Of a stretch of 38,515 nt of DNA, positions 24,220 to 29,186 are shown piece after piece. The first letter of the stretch is position 1. Every line of letters begins with the position of its first letter. The translations under genes and the position numbers were made by a program. The stretch is from the IMG/VR virus record IMGVR_UViG_3300046808_000775, positions 1 to 38,515 of that record. The stretch is one strand, 5' to 3'. Below the pieces are notes generated by a model. The model had not been told where the DNA came from and made no database searches. It saw nothing but the letters and a program-made list of their open reading frames with translations. The stretch comes from a virus.

Positions 24220-24243
24220 TTTGTGTAACACTACACAAATTTA
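24220..24243 (-). promoter_or_regulatory. Putative groEL promoter -7 element with overlapping palindrome (operator-like)
   Basis: The minus strand reads TAAATTTG (24243-24236), a full match to the Bacteroidota -7 consensus TAnnTTTG. The 3' half of that element begins a perfect 8-bp inverted repeat, TTTGTGTA-N4-TACACAAA (24239-24220 on the minus strand), which ends 11 nt before the groEL ATG. A palindrome lying on the -7 and start region fits a repressor operator; no U-tract follows, so it is unlikely to be a terminator. It is unlike the CIRCE element. No clear -33 box is visible. Confidence 0.5.
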
Positions 24244-24255
24244 CTAAAAATAGAA

Positions 24256-24399
24256 TTACTTACCTTGCCCGCCGTATGGTTTAGCGTAGTTTTTAGACGC
24301 TTTATTTTTAGAAGTTTTAGTCTTAGCGTGTACTCCTGGGCGTGAAACCTTGGGTTTGGCCTTAAATGTTACAGCAGACTGAGCTTTTATCTTTGCCAT
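24256..24399 (-). CDS. Tiny basic phage protein (47 aa)
   Basis: ATG at 24399, stop TAA at 24256-24258. It encodes MAKIKAQSAVTFKAKPKVSR followed by PGVHAKTKTSKNKASKNYAK and PYGGQGK: 13 Lys and almost no acidic residues. The layout VTFKxKxKxxRPGVHAKTKTSK ... KNYxKPYxGQG is one I associate with tiny conserved proteins in related phage genomes, supporting it as real. Function unknown; it could bind nucleic acid or be packaged. It is the last gene before the groEL promoter region. Confidence 0.7.
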   Translation of the reverse strand: MAKIKAQSAVTFKAKPKVSRPGVHAKTKTSKNKASKNYAKPYGGQGK

Positions 24400-24502
24400 T
24401 TTCTTCTTTTATTTTATCCGTTTCTATTCTTGCTTCGCTTACTATTTGGCTTATGATGAAATCATAGTCAAGCTGTATATAAAACTTACTTGAACGGCGC
24501 AT
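24362..24502 (-). CDS. Possible tiny protein overlapping both neighbours (46 aa)
   Basis: An ATG at 24502 lies in the +1 frame inside the 3' end of the M15 peptidase gene, and the frame runs to TAA at 24362-24364. It encodes MRRSSKFYIQLDYDFIISQI then VSEARIETDKIKEENGKDKS and SVCCNI. It overlaps the peptidase gene by 17 nt and the 47-aa gene by 38 nt. The amphipathic IQLDYDFIISQIVSEARIE segment looks like a genuine protein and fills an otherwise empty 86-nt gap. Function unknown; real with moderate confidence. Confidence 0.5.
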   Translation of the reverse strand: MRRSSKFYIQLDYDFIISQIVSEARIETDKIKEENGKDKSSVCCNI

Positions 24503-24953
24503 ATACTGTCTTTCCACTCGCGTCTTTTATTGCTCTCAGCGTTTGTTTTCTATTTTTTCCTTTTCTGTACCCAACGTGTACCCAGTCTGGGTTTTTGCTA
24601 GAACCAAACTCCCAAATGAGTTGATCATACTCTAAGTTGTCCTTAATGAAGTTAAATACGTCAGCATTAGTAACGCCGTTGCCGTGGCCGTCCTGGTCGA
24701 GGTCCAATGCCTTACCAAGGTTGTGGTCAGACGTTGCACTACCACCGATGGCCTTGTTCAAGGCAGCAGAGCGGTATCCGCTAGAGATAAAGATGGGCAC
24801 TCCAAAGTGCTCACGTACTTTATCAAAAACTTCAGTTGCGATTACCTTGAGGTTTTCAAGATGTTCTGGAGTAGGTTCGTTGCTAATGCCCCTGCGTTTA
24901 GCGGTGTCACTACGGGTTACTTCTGCTAGTGATACGTAATTAGAAAGTTTCAT
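24486..24953 (-). CDS. M15-family peptidase, probable endolysin (155 aa)
   Basis: Clear Peptidase_M15_3 signature: SGYRSAALNKAIGGSATSDH at 58-77, GKALDLD at 80-86, QLIWEFG at 111-117 and DWVHVGY at 123-129. The zinc ligands are expected at H77, D84 and H126, with E115 as catalytic base. Family members cleave D-Ala-D-Ala or L-Ala-D-Glu bonds of peptidoglycan stem peptides. With the holin-like and spanin-like genes just upstream, this is the best candidate endolysin. No signal peptide or SAR segment is present, so release would depend on the holin. The start overlaps the stop of the 123-aa lipoprotein gene by 1 nt. Confidence 0.88.
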   Translation of the reverse strand: MKLSNYVSLAEVTRSDTAKRRGISNEPTPEHLENLKVIATEVFDKVREHFGVPIFISSGYRSAALNKAIGGSATSDHNLGKALDLDQDGHGNGVTNADVFNFIKDNLEYDQLIWEFGSSKNPDWVHVGYRKGKNRKQTLRAIKDASGKTVYAPFK

Positions 24954-25324
24954 TACTTAAAGTTTATATAAAATAGTCCTGTTGAAAATAAAACAAAGTA
25001 CAAAGACATTAGAATGTCCTGCTGCGTCATTTTTTTAAATGCTGGTTTGATTTTAAGTTGTCTATTGAGTTCACCAATGACTGAATCTTGCTTAGCAACG
25101 GCTTTACTTGCTTGATGGTATTGATAATACTTAAACTTGTAAGATTCTTCATATGCTTTAATTGTTGAGTCCATTGACAAAAAGCGTTGGTTCATTGAAA
25201 CCGCCTGCGCCTTTGTCATTACGACAACTGTATCTTTATTTTCTACTCGCTGTATCGGGTACACCACCGATTGCGAGGACATCGAAAGGCTGCACGCTAG
25301 CAGACTTAATAGTAATAATCTCAT
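24953..25324 (-). CDS. Lipoprotein with C-terminal membrane segment, spanin-like (123 aa)
   Basis: The N-terminus MRLLLLSLLAC is a lipoprotein signal with lipobox LLAC (Cys at 11). Residues ~30-95 form a helical coiled-coil-like stretch (FLSMDSTIKAYEESYKFKYY and onward). A hydrophobic segment at ~104-121 (ILMSLYFVLFSTGLFYINF) could span the inner membrane. A lipoprotein anchor at one end and a membrane helix at the other is the layout of unimolecular spanins, which fuse inner and outer membranes at lysis. Its first 89 nt overlap the 3' end of the 114-aa gene, recalling Rz/Rz1 overlaps. It is followed directly by the endolysin gene. Confidence 0.6.
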   Translation of the reverse strand: MRLLLLSLLACSLSMSSQSVVYPIQRVENKDTVVVMTKAQAVSMNQRFLSMDSTIKAYEESYKFKYYQYHQASKAVAKQDSVIGELNRQLKIKPAFKKMTQQDILMSLYFVLFSTGLFYINFK

Positions 25325-25580
25325 CCTCCATCACTTTTACTTGTTCGACAAGTTGTTCTTTTTCTTCTTCTAAAACCTCTATAGTTTGCTTCATCTCCAT
25401 AACCCTACTCACCACCACCTCATCGGCCTTAGCACTTACGCGACTGGCCTTGCGCATTGTGTTGTTTGACTTTTCTATTATTATGTCTATTGGATCTGGA
25501 TTCGAAGCATTTTGCTTTTTATCGGCAATAGCAACGCCGACGAATACGCCGGCAGCTAATAGAAGAAGAATATTTTTCAT
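25236..25580 (-). CDS. Single-pass membrane coiled-coil protein, Rz-like (114 aa)
   Basis: An N-terminal hydrophobic segment (ILLLLAAGVFVGVAIA, ~4-19) is followed by a long coiled coil (~40-93, with MEMKQTIEVLEEEKEQLVEQ and onward) and a short tail. This is the topology of inner-membrane spanins of the Rz type: short N-terminus, one helix, periplasmic coiled coil. The 3' end is overlapped for 89 nt by the downstream lipoprotein gene in another frame, the arrangement seen in Rz/Rz1 pairs. Coupled by a 4-nt overlap to the upstream 83-aa gene. Function inferred. Confidence 0.6.
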   Translation of the reverse strand: MKNILLLLAAGVFVGVAIADKKQNASNPDPIDIIIEKSNNTMRKASRVSAKADEVVVSRVMEMKQTIEVLEEEKEQLVEQVKVMEDEIITIKSASVQPFDVLAIGGVPDTASRK

Positions 25581-25828
25581 CGTGTTTGAAGTAACATTTC
25601 ATTTTTAGCAGAAGTGTAAGCCAGCGCAGAGTCAAGGCGACGGATATGCTCAACATACTTATCTACCTTGACCTCTAGTTCAGACACGCGGGTCTGGCAT
25701 CTGTCATCAACCTCACTATTCATCATCTTTTGATCTACGTACAAGTAACCTATCGCTACTAGAGCTATAAAAGCTATACCAGCGACTGGGTTTTTTTGAA
25801 ACTGATCGAACGAAACGGGCATTTTCAT
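25577..25828 (-). CDS. Single-pass membrane protein with coiled coil (83 aa)
   Basis: A short cytoplasmic start (MKMPVSFDQFQKNP) is followed by a membrane helix (AGIAFIALVAIGYLYV, ~16-31) and a coiled coil (DDRCQTRVSELEVKVDKYVE and onward). It resembles a second, shorter Rz-like protein or an antiholin-like regulator. It lies 21 nt after the holin-like gene in the lysis block. The role is inferred from topology and place; no family signature is recognised. Confidence 0.55.
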   Translation of the reverse strand: MKMPVSFDQFQKNPVAGIAFIALVAIGYLYVDQKMMNSEVDDRCQTRVSELEVKVDKYVEHIRRLDSALAYTSAKNEMLLQTR

Positions 25829-25849
25829 CCTACTGCTGCGACTTGATTG

Positions 25850-26068
25850 TTATTTCTTCACGAACTTCTCTACAGCCGTTCCAAAGAACATAGCTATAGT
25901 TATGTATTCAACAGCTTCAACGAGCTCTTTGCTCGGAGCCACCTCAATAGGGCTAAAGCTGTTAGCTAGCATCGTGCCAAAAAGCACCAACGCGCCTAAA
26001 ATACCAACCAGTCTCTTAGAAGAGACGTCATCGCCAACACCAAGGAGTTTGTTAACCCATTCTTTCAT
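25850..26068 (-). CDS. Holin-like protein with two membrane helices (72 aa)
   Basis: Starts MKEWVNKLLGVGDDVSSKRL. The first helix is VGILGALVLFGTMLANSF (~21-38) and the second, weaker one is VEYITIAMFFGTAVEKF (~53-69). The N-terminal SSKRLxGI pattern is common in small holin-type proteins of Bacteroidota phages. The size, two helices, charged C-terminus (EKFVKK) and lysis-gene neighbours support a class II-like holin. It overlaps the 146-aa lipoprotein gene by 17 nt. Confidence 0.65.
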   Translation of the reverse strand: MKEWVNKLLGVGDDVSSKRLVGILGALVLFGTMLANSFSPIEVAPSKELVEAVEYITIAMFFGTAVEKFVKK

Positions 26069-26492
26069 ACCACCAAAACCTTTTCATCATTTTTCTGACC
26101 AACGCGGCCAGTATAATAACAACTATCACATAGAACGAAAGGCTTTTTACCTTATCGAACCAAGTATTTTTCTCTTTGTACACAAGTTTCTCCACTGGGA
26201 TAGACACACTGCGCACTATGGTGTCTGTTTTACATCCACCGTCAACGAAAATAGAGTCACGCACCTTCACCAACCGAACGTGAAAGTTGTCCTTAACGAT
26301 CTCTATAGTGTCCGTGTTAGTGAAACTAACAGTGTCGTGCACCTCCACACCTGGGATTACCACCGTATCAACCACAGTAACGATGCTTTTATCAAGCAAA
26401 CTAGGGTCTTTCTTAACGGCTTTCTTCAGGTGCCACTGTGCAGAACACCCCGAGAGCAATAAAACTGCCAGAAACGCAGAAAAACGCATCAT
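26052..26492 (-). CDS. Probable unimolecular spanin: lipoprotein plus C-terminal membrane helix (146 aa)
   Basis: The signal MMRFSAFLAVLLLSGC has a textbook lipobox (LLSGC, Cys at 16), so it should be lipidated and sorted to the outer membrane. Residues ~35-100 are beta-rich and repetitive in DTV/DTI units (VVDTVVIPGVEVHDTVSF, NTDTIEIVKDNFHVRLVKVR). A membrane helix follows at ~118-132 (LSFYVIVVIILAALV), then a basic tail. This double-anchored layout matches u-spanins of the phage T1 gp11 type, which fuse the two membranes at the last step of lysis. Start overlaps the stop of the 38-aa gene (ATGA). No sequence likeness to known spanins is claimed. Confidence 0.65.
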   Translation of the reverse strand: MMRFSAFLAVLLLSGCSAQWHLKKAVKKDPSLLDKSIVTVVDTVVIPGVEVHDTVSFTNTDTIEIVKDNFHVRLVKVRDSIFVDGGCKTDTIVRSVSIPVEKLVYKEKNTWFDKVKSLSFYVIVVIILAALVRKMMKRFWWYERMG

Positions 26493-26605
26493 AGCGACAA
26501 CTTATTTATGATTTCGATGTTCTTCAACCCAACTGAAACCCTAGTCTTGTCAACCTTCTTGATTCCGTTAGCATTGAAAACCCTCTTTTTTACACTCTTT
26601 GCCAT
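26489..26605 (-). CDS. Tiny basic phage protein (38 aa)
   Basis: The ATG at 26605 overlaps the stop of the 81-aa gene (TAATG) and the frame ends TGA at 26489-26491. It encodes MAKSVKKRVFNANGIKKVDK and TRVSVGLKNIEIINKLSL. The protein is basic with a hydrophobic C-terminal half. The coupled start and 4-nt overlap with the next gene support it being translated. Function unknown. Confidence 0.6.
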   Translation of the reverse strand: MAKSVKKRVFNANGIKKVDKTRVSVGLKNIEIINKLSL

Positions 26606-26850
26606 TACTTCTTAGTATTATACACTTTTGTACCTCTTCCGTGGCCTCCACGGTTGGTCTTTACACTCACGAAGCGCTTAGAGTTGTGGTCATAGTCCTT
26701 TCCATCAACATCCTGACCATCCTTCTCAGCATCCCTGCGTCTCTTCTGGTTCTCAGCACGCATCCGAGTCCTACGCGGACTCTTTGCCTCTGCCAAATCC
26801 CTAGCTCTTTTGTCGCGCAATGCCTGCGCAGATAACTTCTGTTTTGCCAT
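26605..26850 (-). CDS. Small, highly basic protein, first gene of the leftward block (81 aa)
   Basis: Starts MAKQKLSAQALRDKRARDLA. The middle is very basic (SPRRTRMRAENQKRRRDAEK) and the end reads KDGQDVDGKDYDHNSKRF then VSVKTNRGGHGRGTKVYN. The DGKDYDH ... VSVKTNRG segment recalls small HNH-like phage proteins (D-x-D-H ... S-x-x-x-N-R-G), although one of the expected histidines is missing, so nuclease activity is doubtful. It probably binds nucleic acid. It is the first leftward gene after the divergent control region. A GATAATATG sequence lies directly at its start. Confidence 0.55.
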   Translation of the reverse strand: MAKQKLSAQALRDKRARDLAEAKSPRRTRMRAENQKRRRDAEKDGQDVDGKDYDHNSKRFVSVKTNRGGHGRGTKVYNTKK

Positions 26851-27094
26851 ATTATCACTATCACATTTAAACTCTTTCCGTTAATGCTAATTTAGGTGTT
26901 AGATGTATAGAAGTTGGGTGTTGGCCCCCTCCGGGGAGAGGAAGCCCCTGTTTAGGAAAGTCAATCTGTAAACCCGGGCCTGGGCCCTATTTACCGTTTA
27001 CCTATATGGTTTAGGCCTTTTACGCCACTGACTGAATGTTGATGCGACTGCTGGTGTATTGTTTCTGAATATGTTTAGGGTATTGTTTGTTTAT
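26851..27094. promoter_or_regulatory. Divergent control region between leftward late and rightward early genes
   Basis: A gene-free stretch, A/T-rich at both ends and GC-rich in the centre. It has two compact hairpins: CCCC-TCC-GGGG near 26925-26936, and a nested hairpin at 26968-26994 with outer stem GTAAA/TTTAC and inner stem GGGC/GCCC. T/G-rich rightward sequence with repeated TATTGTTT follows (about 27057-27092), which may hold a host-type promoter, but I see no full -33/-7 pair. It probably carries start signals for both directions. No ORF with coding character is seen. Confidence 0.55.
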
Positions 27095-27131
27095 GCTATA
27101 CACGAGATCCTTACGAGTTGCTGTGGATAAT
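27095..27131 (+). promoter_or_regulatory. Early promoter P1 (GCTATACAC-N22-GATAAT)
   Basis: GCTATACAC at 27095-27103 and GATAAT at 27126-27131, separated by exactly 22 nt, followed by ACCTATG. It is the first of four identical pairs, each just upstream of a small early ORF. The -10-like box resembles TATAAT, but the pair does not fit the Bacteroidota consensus. Confidence 0.75.
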
Positions 27132-27159
27132 ACCTATGTCTAACTTAAATCCTCTAACC

Positions 27160-27414
27160 ATGTCTAAGACAGCCACCCCTACCCCAGCACCAGTAGCCAA
27201 GAAGCGTTTCGTTATCGCGAAGAGCATGCTAGGTAAAGGAATCATTATCTCATTCACTAACCACAAAGGCGAAGAGTGTACGTACGATCACGATAAGGTG
27301 TATGAGGCAAACAAGTCTCGCTTTGAAGTGATGCCATGCTTCGCTAAGTACGGTAACTACACCAACAGTAACAACTTGCCTAAGTTCGTAAGAGATATGG
27401 CGAGTATGCTGTAA
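27160..27414 (+). CDS. Early cassette protein 1, paralogue family of three (84 aa)
   Basis: I use the ATG at 27160 (MSKTATPTPAPVAKKRFVIA). The frame is open to 27118, but that would start inside the promoter. After a Pro/Thr/Ala-rich leader of ~13 residues it matches the next two proteins: KRFVIAKSMLGKGIIISFTN, a DHDKVYE strand, and the near-invariant MPCFAKYGNYTNSNNLPKFV. Residues YDHDKVYE and CF.KYGNYTNSNNLPKF are shared by all three. No known family is recognised. A size of ~70-85 aa, a private promoter and a private terminator suggest an abundant early protein, such as a host-takeover factor. It is the most divergent of the three copies. Confidence 0.85.
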   Translation: MSKTATPTPAPVAKKRFVIAKSMLGKGIIISFTNHKGEECTYDHDKVYEANKSRFEVMPCFAKYGNYTNSNNLPKFVRDMASML

Positions 27415-27417
27415 GAC

Positions 27418-27442
27418 GAGGGACTTCGGTCCCTCTTTTTTT
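27418..27442 (+). terminator. Rho-independent terminator of cassette 1
   Basis: GAGGGAC-TTCG-GTCCCTC followed by seven T. A perfect 7-bp stem with a UUCG tetraloop 3 nt after the stop codon: very strong. Confidence 0.95.
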
Positions 27443-27453
27443 CTTTTATGTAT

Positions 27454-27490
27454 GCTATACACAAGATTCTAACGAGCTCCTATGGATAAT
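27454..27490 (+). promoter_or_regulatory. Early promoter P2 (GCTATACAC-N22-GATAAT)
   Basis: GCTATACAC at 27454-27462, 22 nt, GATAAT at 27485-27490, then CCCTATG. It begins 12 nt after the T-run of terminator 1. Confidence 0.78.
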
Positions 27491-27494
27491 CCCT

Positions 27495-27516
27495 ATGTAA
27501 GCACTGAAGCTTACGT
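27495..27516 (+). promoter_or_regulatory. Leader hairpin of cassette 2
   Basis: ATGTAAGC pairs with GCTTACGT around a 6-nt loop (one T-G pair), just after the -10-like box and before the ORF. Hairpins of different sequence occupy the same place in cassettes 3 and 4. Confidence 0.5.
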
Positions 27517-27531
27517 CTAACACCACTTATT

Positions 27532-27756
27532 ATGCCACAAGTAACCAAGAACCGTTTCGTGATCGCCAAGAATATGATTGGTAAGGAACTGACTATTGTA
27601 TTCAAGAATGCCAAAGGTGAGGAAGTAACCTACGAGCACGACAAGGTATACGAGATGTTCAAGAGTAAGTTCGATGATATGCCTTGCTTCAATAAGTATG
27701 GAAACTATACTAATAGTAATAACTTACCAAAGTTTATCAGAGAGGCTTTGAAGTGA
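27532..27756 (+). CDS. Early cassette protein 2, paralogue family of three (74 aa)
   Basis: Starts MPQVTKNRFVIAKNMIGKEL. It shares with cassette 3 most positions across its length, including the VTKNRFVIAKNM start, KGEEVTYEHDKVYE, and MPCFNKYGNYTNSNNLPKFI then REALK. It lacks the Pro/Thr leader of copy 1. The protein is basic and soluble with one invariant Cys. Codon choices differ from copy 3 while residues are kept, which points to selection on the protein. Function unknown. Confidence 0.87.
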   Translation: MPQVTKNRFVIAKNMIGKELTIVFKNAKGEEVTYEHDKVYEMFKSKFDDMPCFNKYGNYTNSNNLPKFIREALK

Positions 27757-27758
27757 CT

Positions 27759-27786
27759 AAGGGGAGCGAAAGCTCCTCTTTTTTTC
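27759..27786 (+). terminator. Rho-independent terminator of cassette 2
   Basis: AAGGGGAGC-GAAA-GCTCCTCTT with a T-run: a 9-bp stem (one G-T pair) and a GNRA tetraloop directly after the stop codon. Confidence 0.93.
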
Positions 27787-27796
27787 TTTTAAATAT

Positions 27797-27833
27797 GCTA
27801 TACACAATCCTAAAACAGTCTCTATTGGATAAT
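27797..27833 (+). promoter_or_regulatory. Early promoter P3 (GCTATACAC-N22-GATAAT)
   Basis: GCTATACAC at 27797-27805, 22 nt, GATAAT at 27828-27833, followed by AACGATG. Spacing is identical to P1 and P2. Confidence 0.78.
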
Positions 27834-27838
27834 AACGA

Positions 27839-27854
27839 TGAGCATCGACGCTCA
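27839..27854 (+). promoter_or_regulatory. Leader hairpin of cassette 3
   Basis: TGAGC pairs with GCTCA around a 6-nt loop, in the same position relative to the -10-like box as in cassette 2 but with different sequence. Confidence 0.45.
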
Positions 27855-27872
27855 GTCTAAAACCTCATTCCT

Positions 27873-28106
27873 ATGTCTACTTCAACCTCGGTCACCAAGA
27901 ATCGCTTTGTAATTGCCAAGAATATGCTCGGCAAAGGTTTAACTATCACTTTTAAGAATACTAAAGGTGAAGAAATGACCTACGACCACGATAAAGTATT
28001 CGAGCTGTTTAAAGCTAAGTTTGAAGCAATGCCTTGCTTTAATAAATACGGGAATTACACTAATAGTAACAACCTACCTAAGTTCGTGCGAGAAGCATTG
28101 AAGTAA
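27873..28106 (+). CDS. Early cassette protein 3, paralogue family of three (77 aa)
   Basis: Starts MSTSTSVTKNRFVIAKNMLG and follows cassette protein 2 closely: KGLTITFKNTKGEEMTYDHD, KVFELFKAKFEAMPCFNKYG, then NYTNSNNLPKFVREALK. The N-terminal Ser/Thr leader is 3 residues longer. The TITFKNxKGEExTYDHDKV strand pattern suggests a small beta-sheet domain followed by two helices. Function unknown. The unit ends with a strong terminator, so it is expressed alone. Confidence 0.87.
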   Translation: MSTSTSVTKNRFVIAKNMLGKGLTITFKNTKGEEMTYDHDKVFELFKAKFEAMPCFNKYGNYTNSNNLPKFVREALK

Positions 28107-28111
28107 GGATT

Positions 28112-28136
28112 AAGGGCACCTTCGGGTGCCTTTTTT
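28112..28136 (+). terminator. Rho-independent terminator of cassette 3
   Basis: AAGGGCACC-TTCG-GGTGCCTTT followed by T-rich sequence: a compact stem with a UUCG loop 5 nt after the stop codon. Confidence 0.93.
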
Positions 28137-28149
28137 CTTTTTATTTTTT

Positions 28150-28186
28150 GCTATACACAATCCTAATACACACCGCGTCTGATAAT
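28150..28186 (+). promoter_or_regulatory. Early promoter P4 (GCTATACAC-N22-GATAAT)
   Basis: GCTATACAC at 28150-28158, 22 nt, GATAAT at 28181-28186. The fourth pair with identical spacing; it drives an unrelated 53-aa ORF. Confidence 0.78.
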
Positions 28187-28191
28187 ACAAA

Positions 28192-28206
28192 TGATCAGTA
28201 CGATCA
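28192..28206 (+). promoter_or_regulatory. Leader hairpin of cassette 4
   Basis: TGATC pairs with GATCA around AGTAC, at the same relative position as the leader hairpins of cassettes 2 and 3. Confidence 0.4.
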
Positions 28207-28229
28207 CCCTAAACCTTAAATCCTCAAGC

Positions 28230-28391
28230 ATGTTCCTAAAATTCTTTTATTCAGGCGACAGTCGCCGTATCAAGTTACAATACAAAGGAAAAACTTACGA
28301 AGGTTACAGGCTCAACGAGCTACCTAAAACCTTCAAAACAAGTAATAGCGACTTCTTCACCTGCCAAGGTTTAACCTTCGTGGTTGAGTAA
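28230..28391 (+). CDS. Early cassette protein 4, unrelated small protein (53 aa)
   Basis: I use the ATG at 28230 (MFLKFFYSGDSRRIKLQYKG). A frame open from 28191 would start only 4 nt after the -10-like box. The protein is small, basic and beta-rich, ending NSDFFTCQGLTFVVE. It does not share the MPCF..YGNYTN motif of the first three cassettes, so the promoter module has been joined to a different gene. No terminator of the simple type follows; the structured repeat array at 28395 begins 4 nt after the stop. Confidence 0.7.
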   Translation: MFLKFFYSGDSRRIKLQYKGKTYEGYRLNELPKTFKTSNSDFFTCQGLTFVVE

Positions 28392-28394
28392 ACT

Positions 28395-28579
28395 AAAAGT
28401 GTGACAATAGCCTGTTACTATCTATTACTTATAAGGCTAATGTCACAGTTTTTTTGAGGTTCACCTGGTGACATTACCAGTAACCTTAAACTTTATCAAA
28501 AGTGTGACAATAGCCCGTTACTATATACTACTTATAAGGCAAATGTCACAGTTTTTTCTGCTTAGTTTGGTGACATTTC
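28395..28579 (+). repeat. Tandem ~103-bp repeat with six GTGACAWT motifs and two hairpins
   Basis: Two copies (28395-28455 and 28498-28557, period 103) of a ~60-nt block. Each contains a near-perfect inverted repeat: TGTGACAATAGCC pairs with GGCTAATGTCACA in copy 1 around ~22 nt, followed by six or seven T. A third GTGACATT follows each block (28468 and 28570). This gives six motif copies in the order forward, reverse, forward, twice: 28401, 28437(rev), 28468, 28504, 28540(rev), 28570. No ORF fits. It could be terminators, protein-binding iterons or small RNAs. Confidence 0.85.
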
Positions 28580-28655
28580 CTATTGACTTAGTGTGAGATA
28601 GAGTTTTGAACCTCCTCTTAGTTTTTTTCACTTTAACTTTTTATCCACCTTGATT

Positions 28656-28862
28656 ATGGAAGTTATCACTTCACTCGTTCGGTTTATTGGTGTACTTATT
28701 GTGTCATCGGTATTGTTTTGGTTTGTTATTTACTTTTTCTATGTATTGTTTACTGGGTCAATGGATTACTATGCTATTGATGAAAACGTGCGGGTTGTGC
28801 TTGGCCTGGTTATCCTTGCCGCATCGTTTAGCACAGCTGTAGTTGGATCTAACGAGCTTTAA
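28656..28862 (+). CDS. Small membrane protein with two helices (68 aa)
   Basis: Starts at ATG 28656 (MEVITSLVRFIGVLIVSSVL). The first hydrophobic stretch runs ~8-33 (FIGVLIVSSVLFWFVIYFFY) and the second ~50-65 (VVLGLVILAASFSTAVVG), with a short acidic loop between (SMDYYAIDENVR). It is likely an inner-membrane protein. The ~75-nt upstream sequence is T-rich without a clear promoter of the P1-P4 type. Function unknown; small early membrane proteins often act in superinfection exclusion or host takeover, but nothing here shows that. Confidence 0.65.
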   Translation: MEVITSLVRFIGVLIVSSVLFWFVIYFFYVLFTGSMDYYAIDENVRVVLGLVILAASFSTAVVGSNEL

Positions 28863-28885
28863 CAATAAAATGGTGTAGTTGTCAA

Positions 28886-28919
28886 CTATACAATCTTATG
28901 ACGCAAGACAGACGATAAT
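28886..28919 (+). promoter_or_regulatory. Early promoter variant P5 (CTATACAA-N20-GATAAT)
   Basis: CTATACAA at 28886-28893 and GATAAT at 28914-28919, then ATCTATGTAAAA. The spacing is 2 nt shorter than in P1-P4. The downstream ATCTATGTAAAA is shared with P6. Confidence 0.55.
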
Positions 28920-28944
28920 ATCTATGTAAAAACACAGCTTAGTT

Positions 28945-29181
28945 ATGCTACAAACCCACGAACCTAGTATCGATAGTTTACGCTCAGCATTGGTTGACGT
29001 GTTGCTTTTGGCTTTTGATGATTCTAATCCGTCAGGTGTTTTCAACGCTACCACTATAACGGGTATGCACGAGGCTATGTACAATGAGTACAAGCGCCAA
29101 GGTTTAGATGGTTACATCGGCTCATTGGTTTTCAACAATGTGTACAAGAATGTTTGGTACAAGACAATGCTTAAAAAATAA
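28945..29181 (+). CDS. Hypothetical early protein (78 aa)
   Basis: Starts MLQTHEPSIDSLRSALVDVL. An acidic N-terminal helix (LVDVLLLAFDDSNPSGVFNA) is followed by a Tyr-rich C-terminal helix (GMHEAMYNEYKRQGLDGYIG). No signal or membrane segment with certainty, though LVDVLLLAF is hydrophobic. It is the first gene after promoter variant P5 and is followed 5 nt later by the 85-aa gene, so the two form an operon. No family recognised. Confidence 0.65.
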   Translation: MLQTHEPSIDSLRSALVDVLLLAFDDSNPSGVFNATTITGMHEAMYNEYKRQGLDGYIGSLVFNNVYKNVWYKTMLKK

Positions 29182-29186
29182 TTAGT

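Noticed and set aside
23767-24228. A 153-codon plus-strand frame opposite groEL
   Set aside because: A classic antisense shadow of a conserved chaperonin gene.
26851-26858. GATAATATG on the minus strand at the start of the 81-aa gene, as a copy of the early promoter
   Set aside because: No CAC box lies 25 nt upstream on that strand, and the hexamer runs straight into the start codon, too close for a promoter of this gene.
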